This document shows, piece by piece, positions 13,564 to 22,030 of a stretch of 32,437 nt of DNA. Source of the stretch: a virus; the IMG/VR virus record IMGVR_UViG_3300034061_003620, positions 1 through 32,437 of that record; one strand, given 5' to 3'. The notes beneath the pieces are model-generated. The model searched no databases. It was given only the letters and a program-made list of their open reading frames with translations, and was not told where the DNA came from. Each line of letters starts with the position of its first letter. Position 1 is the stretch's first letter. Both the position numbers and the translations under genes were made by a program.

Positions 13564-14775
13564 ATGCCTGAGGCACAAGGCATTTCGAAGCTGCTCGCCT
13601 ACAAGGCGCAATCCGGTCTCGGCGTTCCGGCGACGGGCTCGGGCGGTCAACTGCTGCGCCGCCGCACGTTCGTCGGCACTCTGGGCCGCGACACCTACTC
13701 GTCCGACGAGATCGTCAGCCACCAGCAGTCCACGGGAGCCACGGCGGGCATTCGTCGGGCTTCGGCGGCCCTGTCGGCCCTGCTGTCGCCCGGAACGTAC
13801 GAAGACCTGTTCGCCAACCTGCTCCGCAAGGACTTCGCCGCGACCACGTCGATCACCGGCCTGTCGATCACGGTCGCGGGTTCGGGCCCGACCTTCACCA
13901 TCACCCGCGCGTCCGGCGACTTCCTGACCGGCGGCATCAAGGCCGGTGACGTGGTGCGCCTGACGGCCGGCTCTTTCAACGCCGCGAACCTGAACAAGAA
14001 CTGCCTGGTCGTCTCGCTGACGGCCACGGCCCTGACGGTTCGCCCGCTCAACGGTGTCGCCTTGGTCGCCGAAGGCCCCATCGCCTCTGCCACGCTCGCC
14101 GTGCCGGGCAAGAAGGCCATCGTCCCGGTCACCGGCCACACCAACGGGTACCTCACCTTCGAGGAGTGGTACGCCGACCTGTCTCGCTCGGAAGTCTACA
14201 CCGATGTCAAGGTGATCTCGGCGGCGATCAACCTGCCCGCCACCGGCAACGCTGAAGCCAACTTCAACCTCGTCGGCCTGAACCGCACGACCTCGGGCAC
14301 GCGCTCGCTGACCTCCCCGACCGCAGAGACTTCGACTTCGGTCCTGACGGCGGTGAACGGCGGCATCCTCGTCAACGGTGCCCTGACGCCCCTGACCGGG
14401 CTGCAGATGACTATCGACGGCAACATCGCCCCCTCTGACGCTGAGATCGGTTCCAACGTCTCGTCGGACCTGCAGCGCGGCCGGGTCATGGTCTCGGGCA
14501 GCTTCACCGCGAAGTTCACCGACGCCACGCTTCAGGCGCTCTACGAGAACCAGACCGCGATCCAGATCGTGGCGGTCATCTCGGACGGCACCGCAGCCAA
14601 CGCGGACTTCGTCGCCTTCAGCCTGCCCCGTGTGAAGGTGTTCTCCGACACGCCGGACGATGGTGAGAAAACTGTGATTCGTACGTATGCCTTCACCGCC
14701 GAGTACAACGGTTCGGGCGGTGCCTCGCTGGCGTTGGATCAGACCATCCTCAGCATCCAGGACGCGCAAGCCTGA
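13564..14775 (+). CDS. Major tail (tube) protein
   Basis: This 403-aa protein begins MPEAQGISKLLAYKAQSGLG, a typical opening of phage tail tube proteins of the Phage_tube_2 group, and is beta rich throughout. The region of about residues 100-170 (ITGLSITVAGSGPTFTITR onward) looks like an inserted beta domain. The C-terminal half holds DGNIAPSDAEIGSNVSSDLQ. It polymerises into the tail tube around the tape measure. It has a strong ribosome-binding site (AAAGGAG) and is followed by two hairpins and the tail chaperone, the standard order. Confidence 0.85.
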   Translation: MPEAQGISKLLAYKAQSGLGVPATGSGGQLLRRRTFVGTLGRDTYSSDEIVSHQQSTGATAGIRRASAALSALLSPGTYEDLFANLLRKDFAATTSITGLSITVAGSGPTFTITRASGDFLTGGIKAGDVVRLTAGSFNAANLNKNCLVVSLTATALTVRPLNGVALVAEGPIASATLAVPGKKAIVPVTGHTNGYLTFEEWYADLSRSEVYTDVKVISAAINLPATGNAEANFNLVGLNRTTSGTRSLTSPTAETSTSVLTAVNGGILVNGALTPLTGLQMTIDGNIAPSDAEIGSNVSSDLQRGRVMVSGSFTAKFTDATLQALYENQTAIQIVAVISDGTAANADFVAFSLPRVKVFSDTPDDGEKTVIRTYAFTAEYNGSGGASLALDQTILSIQDAQA

Positions 14776-14782
14776 CCCTGAC

Positions 14783-14860
14783 GGGGCGGCCGACGAAGCC
14801 GCCCCGCTTCCCCCTTCCCTGAAAACTCTACTGCGGGCGGTCGCGCCCCCGCAGCCTTTT
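14783..14860 (+). terminator. Two tandem hairpins between tail tube and chaperone
   Basis: Hairpin one: GGGGCGGC 14783-14790 pairs perfectly with GCCGCCCC 14798-14805, 7-nt loop, followed by a C/T tract. Hairpin two: CTGCGGG 14831-14837 pairs with CCCGCAG 14848-14854 and is followed by TTTT at 14857-14860. Either can act as an attenuating terminator after the tube gene. The 99-bp gap holds no gene. Confidence 0.65.
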
Positions 14861-14874
14861 GAAAGGCAACACCC

Positions 14875-15294
14875 ATGACCATTTCCCTCGACGCCCTCGA
14901 CGCCCGCAGCGACAACCCGATCGACGTCCCGTTCCACTTCTTCCTGCCGGACGGCTCGGAGGGCGTCGTCACCTTCCAGGTCCTCAGCGTGCACTCGGTG
15001 ACGGTCACGGCGGCGCTTAACGCCCTGAGCAACGAACGTCGGCGCAAAGAGGCGGCGGCTGCGGCGAGCGCCATGGGCGGCCGGAACAACCCGCCTGTCA
15101 CGACCGTCGAAGAAGACATCGCCTATGGCCAGAAGGCTGTCGCGGCCCGCCTGGTCGGCTGGCGCGGCATCAAGGACGAGTTCAGCCCGGCAGCCGCCCT
15201 GCGCCTCGTTCAGTCCAACCCCGAGGCCGCAGACGTGATCCTGCGGGCGAGCAGCGACTTGTCGCGTTTTACGACAGTCTCGCCGAAAGCCTGA
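14875..15294 (+). CDS. Tail assembly chaperone, short form (lambda G type)
   Basis: This 139-aa protein begins MTISLDALDARSDNPIDVPF and matches the N-terminal tail assembly chaperone by position (tube, chaperone, tape measure), length and a mixed N-terminal strand / C-terminal helix pattern (VTAALNALSNERRRKEA, LVGWRGIKDEF). It binds the tape measure protein and loads the tube. The stop is at 15292-15294. Before it, the minus-one frame is open and carries the typical chaperone C-domain, so a second, longer product is expected by frameshifting. Confidence 0.8.
   Translation: MTISLDALDARSDNPIDVPFHFFLPDGSEGVVTFQVLSVHSVTVTAALNALSNERRRKEAAAAASAMGGRNNPPVTTVEEDIAYGQKAVAARLVGWRGIKDEFSPAAALRLVQSNPEAADVILRASSDLSRFTTVSPKA
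15267..15270 (+). promoter_or_regulatory. Candidate -1 frameshift slip site (TTTT)
   Basis: In the zero frame the codons here are CGT TTT ACG. A one-base back-slip of the TTT codon at 15268-15270 onto 15267-15269 is fully matched, and the next codon then becomes TAC. The joined sequence would read SSDLSRF then YDSLAESLIAF. It is not the canonical XXXYYYZ heptamer, and I see no strong pseudoknot, so the exact site is uncertain. Confidence 0.4.
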
Positions 15295-15665
15295 TCGCCT
15301 TCGCGCGAGACCAGTTCGAACTTGCCGCCCCACAAGAAGACGGGGCGGCGCTGAGGGATCATCTCCACGTTCTGGCCAGACAGGGCGACGCCGAAGCCGA
15401 GCTACGGCTGGCCCAAGCGTCGCAAATGCCAGAGCACGGCGGTTACCTGTGGGCCGCCTTCTGCGAACTGTCGGCGACACGGGGATCTACGGGCTTCGGC
15501 CCGGCCCCGATCAGCAGGCACGATATCCACGCATGGGAGGCCGACACCTTCACCCGTCTCGACCCGTGGGAGCGCCAAACGGTGCTGGCCATCGACCGGG
15601 CCTATCTTGATGCCGCAGCCGATCGCGTTAAGCAGGACAAGGAACGGTCGAAGGGGTCGAGGTAA
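15270..15665 (+). CDS. Tail assembly chaperone C-terminal extension (T domain, by -1 frameshift)
   Basis: The frame is open with good coding character from within the short chaperone to the TAA at 15663-15665, about 131 aa. It has no ATG, GTG or TTG between the overlap and ATG 15426, yet the part before 15426 (SLIAFARDQFELAAPQEDG, LRDHLHVLARQGDAEAEL) reads as real protein. The later part, PAPISRHDIHAWEADT with VLAIDRAYLDAAADR, looks like the T domain that binds the tape measure in lambda GT-type chaperones. Full-length product would be about 263 aa. Translation from ATG 15426 alone would give 79 aa and is the alternative. Confidence 0.65.
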   Translation, partial: YDSLAESLIAFARDQFELAAPQEDGAALRDHLHVLARQGDAEAELRLAQASQMPEHGGYLWAAFCELSATRGSTGFGPAPISRHDIHAWEADTFTRLDPWERQTVLAIDRAYLDAAADRVKQDKERSKGSR

Positions 15666-15913
15666 TGCGAAGGCTGTTGATGGCGTCGGGGCTCCTGGTG
15701 GCCCTCGCGGGTTGTTCCGATCCTGTCCGTGACGCCGAGCGCGAGCTTGAGATCATCCAGCGTGCCGAGGGTTCGCCAAACGAGCTTTGCCGAGCCCGTC
15801 GCAAGGTCGCTGAGGCCTATCTGAAAGCCAACGACGCCGAAGGATACGAGACGGCGGACCTGTACGCAGACACCGCCTGCCTAAGCGCCCGGCTTGATCC
15901 CGGAATAGTCTAG
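15665..15913 (+). CDS. Small lipoprotein in the tail operon
   Basis: This is an 82-aa protein whose ATG overlaps the chaperone TAA (TAATG). It has a clear type II signal: MRRLL, a hydrophobic core, and lipobox LAGC with the lipid-bearing Cys at residue 17. Ser at +2 suggests outer-membrane sorting. The mature part is charged and helical (RDAERELEIIQRAEGSPN) with two further cysteines. A lipoprotein is not a usual tail component. It could be a superinfection-exclusion protein, since some phages encode such lipoproteins near tail genes, or an odd virion-associated factor. Function is unproven. Confidence 0.7.
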   Translation: MRRLLMASGLLVALAGCSDPVRDAERELEIIQRAEGSPNELCRARRKVAEAYLKANDAEGYETADLYADTACLSARLDPGIV

Positions 15914-15957
15914 CCGCGCACTTGCCGCCTTACGGGGTGGCGTCCGGTTCCAACCAG

Positions 15958-15984
15958 AGGGCGGTTCTTCGGAGCCGCCCTTTT
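15958..15984 (+). terminator. Rho-independent terminator before the tape measure gene
   Basis: AGGGCGG (15958-15964) pairs with CCGCCCT (15975-15981), with a 10-nt loop and a TTTT run. The ribosome-binding site AGGAGG for the next gene follows a few bases later. Confidence 0.75.
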
Positions 15985-16001
15985 CATTTGAGGAGGCGAG
16001 C

Positions 16002-19000
16002 ATGACCGAAGTCGCAAACCTCCAGATCACCATTGACGCGCGCCAGGCCGAACAGGCGTCGGTCTCGCTGGAAAAGATGGCCACGGCCAGTGCTCGGGCA
16101 GAGGGACGCACGCTCGCACTGACCCAGCAGGTCCGGTCGTCGCAGGCCGGTGTCCAGCAGCTCGGGTTTCAGATCAACGACTTCGGCACGCAGCTTTCGG
16201 CTGGCGTCAACCCGATTGTGGCGTTCAATCAGCAGCTCGGTCAGGCCGGTTTCGCCCTGTCGCAGATGGGCGGCCGCCTTGGTCAGGTCGGCAACTTCCT
16301 CGCTGGCCCGTGGGGCGCTGCCGTCACCATCGGTATCGCCCTTCTGGGAACGATGGCGACGCGGTTGTTTGAGCAGAACCAGGCGCTCGACGAAGGCATC
16401 GCCAAGCTCCGAGAGGACGCCAGAGAGACCGAGAACGCCCGGCGCGCGAAGGAAGCCTTCGCCCAGACGACCGAGGGTCTTTACGACGCAATCGTCAGGC
16501 TCAACGAAGTCACCGAGCGCAGCATTCGGTCGTCGCGTGAGGCCGCGCAAGCGACCCTCGCGGAAGCCATGGCGCAGCGAGCGCGAACGGTCGAAATCCG
16601 GCGCGGCCTTGAGGCGCAGCTAGAGGGTCAACGGCTCTTGGCCCGGGCGCAGTTGACCTCGGCCATGCAGCCCAACCAGCGCGGCGAAGCAGCGACACAA
16701 GGTCTGGCGGCGGCTCGCCGGGCTGTCGAAGAAGCCGAGGCCGCACTGTCGGCCAACGCCGTCAAGATCGAGGAGGCGCAGCAAAGCGTCCGTAACGCCA
16801 CCATCGGCATCGCCATCACGGCAGCCGAAGAGACCGCGACGGCGGTCGGCCGGATCAATCGTCAGTATGACGTGCTGCGAGATCGCGCCGTCGCCGCCGC
16901 TCGCGGTTCCGACGCCCTGACCGCCAGCTTGGCGGGCACCCTCGGCCGCATCGAGGCCAACCGGCAGGCCGCCCTTGACCTGGAGCAGCAGCAGAACCGG
17001 ACCACCCGGGCGACGCGCGAGCGAGCGGCGGCGATGACCGAGGCCGAACGCGAGTATCAATCAACCATCCGGGCGTCGGAAAGCCTGATTGAGCGCCTGA
17101 CGCGCGAGGCCGACACCTACGGCATGACCGAGACGGCGCTTCGTCGCTACACGGCGAGCCAGCAGATCGCGGCCTTGGCGGCGAACGGCTGGACGCAGGA
17201 AGAGATCGCGCTGGCCGACGCCATCATGAACCGCGTCCGCGCCGTCGAAGAGGCAGAGCGCGACCGGACGCAAGTCTTTGATCGCCCGGACAACGTCACG
17301 CTCCAGCCGCTCAATATCGACACGGTCACCCTGCTTACGCCGATCCAGGAAGCCGTCATCGCCCTTCGCGAGATGGACGAGGTCGCCCAAGGTCTTGGGG
17401 AAAGCCTGTCGCGTTCGTTCGGTCGCAGCGGTCAGGCCATTGGCGACGTTGTTGCTGGCATCACAGGCTATCGTGCCGAGGTCGCCCGCATGTTTGAAGA
17501 GGCGGGCCAGAACGAGCTGATGCGGGAGAAGGCCTTCCGCAGGCAGGCGCAGATGGAGGTCCAGCTTTACGGCGACCTTGCCGGCAGCGCGAAGCAGTTC
17601 TTCGACGAGAAGTCGACGGGCTATCAGATCCTCACCGCTGTCGAGTCGGCATACCGGGCCTTCGAGCTGGCGTCGTCCATCGCCTCCATCGCCCAGGGCT
17701 GGACCGAGACGGGCCAGAAGGTGGCTCAATCCACGGCCAAGACCACAGCCTCAACGGCGGCGGGCGGGGCCAAGCTGTTCGAACAGTTGGGCGTGTTCGC
17801 TTTCCCGGTCATCGGCGCGATGGTTGCCGTTTTGGCAGGCCTAGGGGCGCGCGGCGGGGGTGGGGGCGCGGCCACGCCGACCCTGCCGACCACCAACGAG
17901 GGGCGAGGCTCCGTCTTGGGCGACTCGGCGGCTCAAAGCGCCAGCATCGGGAACTCGCTGGACCGTGCCGAGCGCTATTGGGCCAGAGACCTCCAGTTCA
18001 GCAACGACATGGTGAAGGCCCTTCGGTCGATCGACACCCAGATCGGCAGCGTGACCACGGCCATCGCGCGGGAACTCGGCGTCGGTGGCGGCTTGAACTC
18101 GTCGGGCCTTGGCCTCGGCACCACGACCTCGGGCGGGTTCCTGGGGATTGGCGCGACGACCCGGACGACGGAACTGGTGGATCAGGGTATCGCCCTCAAT
18201 GGCGGCTCGCTGGCGGACCTGATCACCCGGGGCGTGTCGGGCAACCTGTACCAGATTGTCCAGACCACCTCGCGCAACAACGGCTTCCTGGGGATTGGGG
18301 CCTCGACCCGGACCCGGAACAACGAGACCACCACGGGCCTCGACTCCGGCCTGTCGGGCGAGTTCTCGCGCCTGCTGGCCAGCCTTCGCACGGGCGTCCT
18401 GACGGCGGCCGGTGTGGTCGGTGTGCAAGGGGCGGAAGCCCTGCTTGATGCGTTCAACGTCCAGATCGGCCGGATCAGTTTCGACGGCCTGTCCTCGTCG
18501 GAAATCCGCGAGCGCCTGACCGCCGTGTTCTCTGCCGTGGGAGACGATCTGGCCGCCGCTGCCCTGCCCGGGATTGAGCGGTTCCAGCGTGCCGGCGAAG
18601 GGGCGTTTGAGACGCTGACCCGTCTCGCCACGGAATACGAGGCGGTGGACAACACCCTGCGCTCCATTGGTCAGGCCTTCCGTCTGGTCGGGGTGGAGAG
18701 CATCGAGGCCCGGTCGCGCCTGATCGAACTGTCGGGCGGTCTGGACGCCTTCATCGAGGGCACACAGGCCTTCTCCGAAGCCTTCCTGACCGACGCGCAA
18801 CGCATCGCCCCGATCCAGGCTGCGGTGACGGCCGAACTGACCCGCCTCGGCATCGCCACCGATATCAGCCGCACGGGCTTTGCGGACCTCGTTCTGGGCC
18901 TGGACGTGTCCACGGCGGCCGGGGCGGCGATGTATGCCAGCCTGATCAATCTGGCCCCCGCGCTGGATCAGGTCATCACCTATCAGGACGAACTGGCGCA

Positions 19001-20033
19001 GTCGGCCGCCGACGCCGCCCGTGAACTCGCCGACGCCGCCGCCGAGGCCGCACAGTCCGCAGTGGACGCCGCCCGGTCGGACCTGACGCAGGCCTATGAG
19101 CGCGAAGCCGGGGCCCTGCGGGACACCGAGAGCCGCTTCCTGTCGTTCGCCAAGTCGCTGGCCGAGTTCCGCCGCTCGCTGGATCTCGACAACGGCATCG
19201 GGGGCATGGGTTACGGCGCTGCCCGGGGTCGGTTCAACGAGGTGGCATCTCTGGCCGCGCTCGGTAACGAGGAAGCCCTCGGCGAACTCCAGGGCGTGTC
19301 TCAGGCCTATCTGGAACAGTCCAAGCTCTACGCCAAGGACAGCCTGACCTATCTCCGCGACCTTTCGGCGGTGAAGATCGCGCTACAACGCGCCGAGGGC
19401 ACCGCGACCCGTACCGCGTCGAACGCCCAGATGCAGCTTGCCGCTCTGGATGCGTCGGTCGCCGGGCTGATCACGCTGAACACGTCGGTCCTGTCGGTGC
19501 GCGACGCCATCGTCCGCCTTCAGGCCGCCCTTGCCGGTCAGGCCTCGCTCTCGGTGGCATCGACCGGGTTCGGGCTCGCTACGGGGCAGGCCGGCAACAT
19601 GGCGGGCCGCGACTACGGCAACCCGTTCAACCGCTATCTGGCGTCCCAGACCGGCTACATGGGGTCGTTCGAGGGCGGCGCGTTCGAGGCGTGGATTGCC
19701 ACCCAGAACGCCATGACCCGCAACGCGGCGCGTCAGGCCTATGCCAACTTCGACATGATCCCCGGCTTCGCCACGGGCGGGTCGTTCACGGTCGGGGGAT
19801 CGGGCGGCACGGACACGACCCCGGTCATGTTCCGGGGCACTCCGGGCGAGCTGGTCAACGTCAGCAGGTCCGACTCCATGGCGCAAATGGCCGCCGAGGT
19901 CCGGGCGCTGCGGCAGGAAATGGCCGACATGCGCCGTGACAGCCGCCGGGCCGCCGACGCTGCGGAGAAGACCGCCACGACCCTCGTTCGCGTGACCCGC
20001 GACGGTGACAGCCTGCTTACGGAAGCCGCCTGA
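16002..20033 (+). CDS. Tail length tape measure protein
   Basis: This is the longest gene (1343 aa), placed after the chaperone as expected. The N-terminal 130 residues match prophage tape measure proteins (QLGFQINDFGTQLSAGVNP, then GPWGAAVTIGIALLGTMA, a membrane-like helix near 103-124). Long coiled-coil regions cover about 125-420. A second hydrophobic stretch lies near 595-615 (FPVIGAMVAVLAGLGARGG). Two FLGIGA-type segments recur near 714 and 763. The C-terminus has the typical Gly-rich motif FATGGSFTVGGSGGTDTTP and ends in a coiled coil. It sets tail length and is ejected into the host envelope. ATG 16002 has AGGAGG upstream. Confidence 0.93.
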   Translation: MTEVANLQITIDARQAEQASVSLEKMATASARAEGRTLALTQQVRSSQAGVQQLGFQINDFGTQLSAGVNPIVAFNQQLGQAGFALSQMGGRLGQVGNFLAGPWGAAVTIGIALLGTMATRLFEQNQALDEGIAKLREDARETENARRAKEAFAQTTEGLYDAIVRLNEVTERSIRSSREAAQATLAEAMAQRARTVEIRRGLEAQLEGQRLLARAQLTSAMQPNQRGEAATQGLAAARRAVEEAEAALSANAVKIEEAQQSVRNATIGIAITAAEETATAVGRINRQYDVLRDRAVAAARGSDALTASLAGTLGRIEANRQAALDLEQQQNRTTRATRERAAAMTEAEREYQSTIRASESLIERLTREADTYGMTETALRRYTASQQIAALAANGWTQEEIALADAIMNRVRAVEEAERDRTQVFDRPDNVTLQPLNIDTVTLLTPIQEAVIALREMDEVAQGLGESLSRSFGRSGQAIGDVVAGITGYRAEVARMFEEAGQNELMREKAFRRQAQMEVQLYGDLAGSAKQFFDEKSTGYQILTAVESAYRAFELASSIASIAQGWTETGQKVAQSTAKTTASTAAGGAKLFEQLGVFAFPVIGAMVAVLAGLGARGGGGGAATPTLPTTNEGRGSVLGDSAAQSASIGNSLDRAERYWARDLQFSNDMVKALRSIDTQIGSVTTAIARELGVGGGLNSSGLGLGTTTSGGFLGIGATTRTTELVDQGIALNGGSLADLITRGVSGNLYQIVQTTSRNNGFLGIGASTRTRNNETTTGLDSGLSGEFSRLLASLRTGVLTAAGVVGVQGAEALLDAFNVQIGRISFDGLSSSEIRERLTAVFSAVGDDLAAAALPGIERFQRAGEGAFETLTRLATEYEAVDNTLRSIGQAFRLVGVESIEARSRLIELSGGLDAFIEGTQAFSEAFLTDAQRIAPIQAAVTAELTRLGIATDISRTGFADLVLGLDVSTAAGAAMYASLINLAPALDQVITYQDELAQSAADAARELADAAAEAAQSAVDAARSDLTQAYEREAGALRDTESRFLSFAKSLAEFRRSLDLDNGIGGMGYGAARGRFNEVASLAALGNEEALGELQGVSQAYLEQSKLYAKDSLTYLRDLSAVKIALQRAEGTATRTASNAQMQLAALDASVAGLITLNTSVLSVRDAIVRLQAALAGQASLSVASTGFGLATGQAGNMAGRDYGNPFNRYLASQTGYMGSFEGGAFEAWIATQNAMTRNAARQAYANFDMIPGFATGGSFTVGGSGGTDTTPVMFRGTPGELVNVSRSDSMAQMAAEVRALRQEMADMRRDSRRAADAAEKTATTLVRVTRDGDSLLTEAA

Positions 20034-21187
20034 TGCGCGTCCTGCCTCCCCTGGAGATGACCGAGGCCCGGTTGACGTCGTCCACGGCTGCCGAACCCGG
20101 TGTCGGCGAAGCGGCGTGGGCGTCGGGCACGACCTATGCGGCCGGCGACAAGGTGATCCTCGGGTCGCCATCCTCGGCCGTGACCATCACCATCGCCTCG
20201 CCGGGCGTGGTGTCGTGGGCCTCCAACGGCCTGCCGAACGGGACTCCGGTCGTCCTGACCACGACAGGGGCGCTCCCCACGGGTCTGACGGCCGGGCGCA
20301 TCTATTACGTCATCAACCGGGCGGCAGGCTCGTTCCAACTTTCCGCCACACTGGACGGCGCGCCCATCGTCACGACGGGGTCGCAGTCGGGCACCCACAC
20401 CGCCACGGCGCAAATCCACCGCAAGTACGAGAGCCAGGTCGGATCAAACACCGGCAACCCGCCCGCCATCGACGACGGGTCCAAGTGGCTGGATATCGGC
20501 CCGACGAACCGCTGGGCCATGTTCGACCTCCTGCGGAACACGGCGACCATCGTGGCCTCGCCACTGACCGTGGTCATCACCCCGGGGCAGCGCATCGATG
20601 CGATCGGTCTGGTGGGGCTGGTGGCCGACAGCGTCACGGTGACCGTCACAGTCTCCGGCTCGCCGGTCTACTCGGTGACCCGCAACCTCTCGACCCGCAA
20701 CGTCGCCTCGTGGAGGGACTACTTCTTCGAGCCGTTCTCGACGGCTCCGTCGCTCGCCCTGTTTGACCTGCCGCCCTACACCAACGGCGTCATCACCGTG
20801 ACGCTCACCCGGTCGACGGGGATGGTGTCCTGCGGCGGCCTGCTGGTCGGGACGTCGGTCTATCTCGGCGAGACCCAATACGACGCGGTGTCGGACGCTC
20901 TCAACTTCTCCCGGATCGAGCGGAACTTCGCCGGAGAGGCCAGCCTGACGCCCCGCCGCACGGTCCCCAAGGTCATCGCCCGCGTCATGACGCCCAAGGG
21001 CATCGTCAACAAGGTCCGGGAAGTGCGGACGGACCTGAATGCCGTGCCCGCCCTCTGGTCCGGTCTGGACGACGCGGACCACCCCTACTTCGAGGCCGTC
21101 CTGATCCTCGGCATCTACAAACAGTTCAGCATCAACCTGGACTTCCCCGAACACGCCCTCACGACGCTCGAGCTCGAGGAGATCTGA
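20033..21187 (+). CDS. Tail tip protein with a carbohydrate-binding-like module
   Basis: This 384-aa protein starts at an ATG overlapping the tape measure stop. Residues about 28-45 (AAWASGTTYAAGDKVIL) resemble the start of CBM5/12-type carbohydrate-binding modules common in tail proteins, followed by beta repeats up to about 160. The C-terminal half (YDAVSDALNFSRIERNFAG and PYFEAVLILGIYKQFSINL) is beta rich and unrecognised. Its place directly after the tape measure suggests a distal tail or hub-type protein, and it may be the main tip protein since no lambda J homologue follows. Confidence 0.65.
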   Translation: MRVLPPLEMTEARLTSSTAAEPGVGEAAWASGTTYAAGDKVILGSPSSAVTITIASPGVVSWASNGLPNGTPVVLTTTGALPTGLTAGRIYYVINRAAGSFQLSATLDGAPIVTTGSQSGTHTATAQIHRKYESQVGSNTGNPPAIDDGSKWLDIGPTNRWAMFDLLRNTATIVASPLTVVITPGQRIDAIGLVGLVADSVTVTVTVSGSPVYSVTRNLSTRNVASWRDYFFEPFSTAPSLALFDLPPYTNGVITVTLTRSTGMVSCGGLLVGTSVYLGETQYDAVSDALNFSRIERNFAGEASLTPRRTVPKVIARVMTPKGIVNKVREVRTDLNAVPALWSGLDDADHPYFEAVLILGIYKQFSINLDFPEHALTTLELEEI

Positions 21188-21190
21188 CGC

Positions 21191-22030
21191 ATGGCCCTGA
21201 CGCCCCTTCCCCAAGCCCCGAGCATCAACGACCCGACGAACTTCGAGAGCGAGGCCGACGCCTTCCTCGGGGCCCTGCCGGGGCTGGTGACCGAGTGGAA
21301 TGACGAGATCGTCGACCAGAACGAGGCGATTGCCGCAGCGCAAGCCAACCTCAATGCCCTCATCGCGGCAGCGGGCTTCTCGGGCACGTCCACCACGTCG
21401 AACAGCATCGGCACGGGGTCGAAGACCTTCACCACCCAGACCGGCAAGGCGTGGGTCGTCGGCTCCCGGCTTGTGGCGGCGGACACGGCGGCACCGAGCA
21501 CCAACTACATGGCCGGCACGGTCACGGCCTACAACTCGGGCACGGGTGAACTGACCTTCACGTCGGACTTCACGCAAGGCTCGGGCACCAAGACGGCATG
21601 GACCCTGTCGCTCTCCGGCCCTCCCGGTGTGACCATCTCCAAGGCCTCGGCGGCTGAGATCAGGGACGGCGACGAGGATACCAAGTTCGTCACGTCCAAA
21701 GGGCTGATGGACGCCGCGGCTTTCGTCCAGATCAGCGCGGGCGGCTCCTACACCCTGGACCTTTCGACCGGGATCAACTTCGAGATCACCCTCACGTCCA
21801 ACATGACGTTCGCGGTCCCCTCCAATCTGGAGGACGGCGCGTCGGGCATCCTGACCTTCCTGCAGCAATCCTCGGGCGGTACGTACAACCGGACCCTCGC
21901 CTTCAACGCCTCCATCCGTAAGCCTGGCGCGGCCCCGACCATGCCGACCGGCCTCGGGGCGCAGGCGCGGTTCGGCTACATCGTTCGGGGCTCGACCTTC
22001 GAGATCACCGGCATGGAGACCGTGCTTTGA
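21191..22030 (+). CDS. Tail fibre-like protein
   Basis: This 279-aa protein has a helical N-terminus (FESEADAFLGALPGLVTEWN, a common opening in tail fibres), a coiled-coil segment about 25-60, then beta modules: TGSKTFTTQTGKAWVVGSR and MAGTVTAYNSGTGELTFTS, typical of phage fibre shaft domains, and a C-terminal head-like part (ISAGGSYTLDLSTGINFEI). It likely contributes to host binding. The stop overlaps the next start (TTGA). Confidence 0.7.
   Translation: MALTPLPQAPSINDPTNFESEADAFLGALPGLVTEWNDEIVDQNEAIAAAQANLNALIAAAGFSGTSTTSNSIGTGSKTFTTQTGKAWVVGSRLVAADTAAPSTNYMAGTVTAYNSGTGELTFTSDFTQGSGTKTAWTLSLSGPPGVTISKASAAEIRDGDEDTKFVTSKGLMDAAAFVQISAGGSYTLDLSTGINFEITLTSNMTFAVPSNLEDGASGILTFLQQSSGGTYNRTLAFNASIRKPGAAPTMPTGLGAQARFGYIVRGSTFEITGMETVL

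Noticed and set aside
13531-15480. 649-aa open frame on the minus strand
   Set aside because: It lies wholly antisense to the tail tube and chaperone genes, which have clear homology and order. Long antisense frames are expected at this GC. The protein has an Arg/Gly/Asp-rich composition typical of shadow frames.
15426-15665. Independent 79-aa gene from ATG 15426
   Set aside because: Not excluded, but the open frame before it has coding character and the tail chaperone context strongly favours a frameshifted extension, so I list the longer form.
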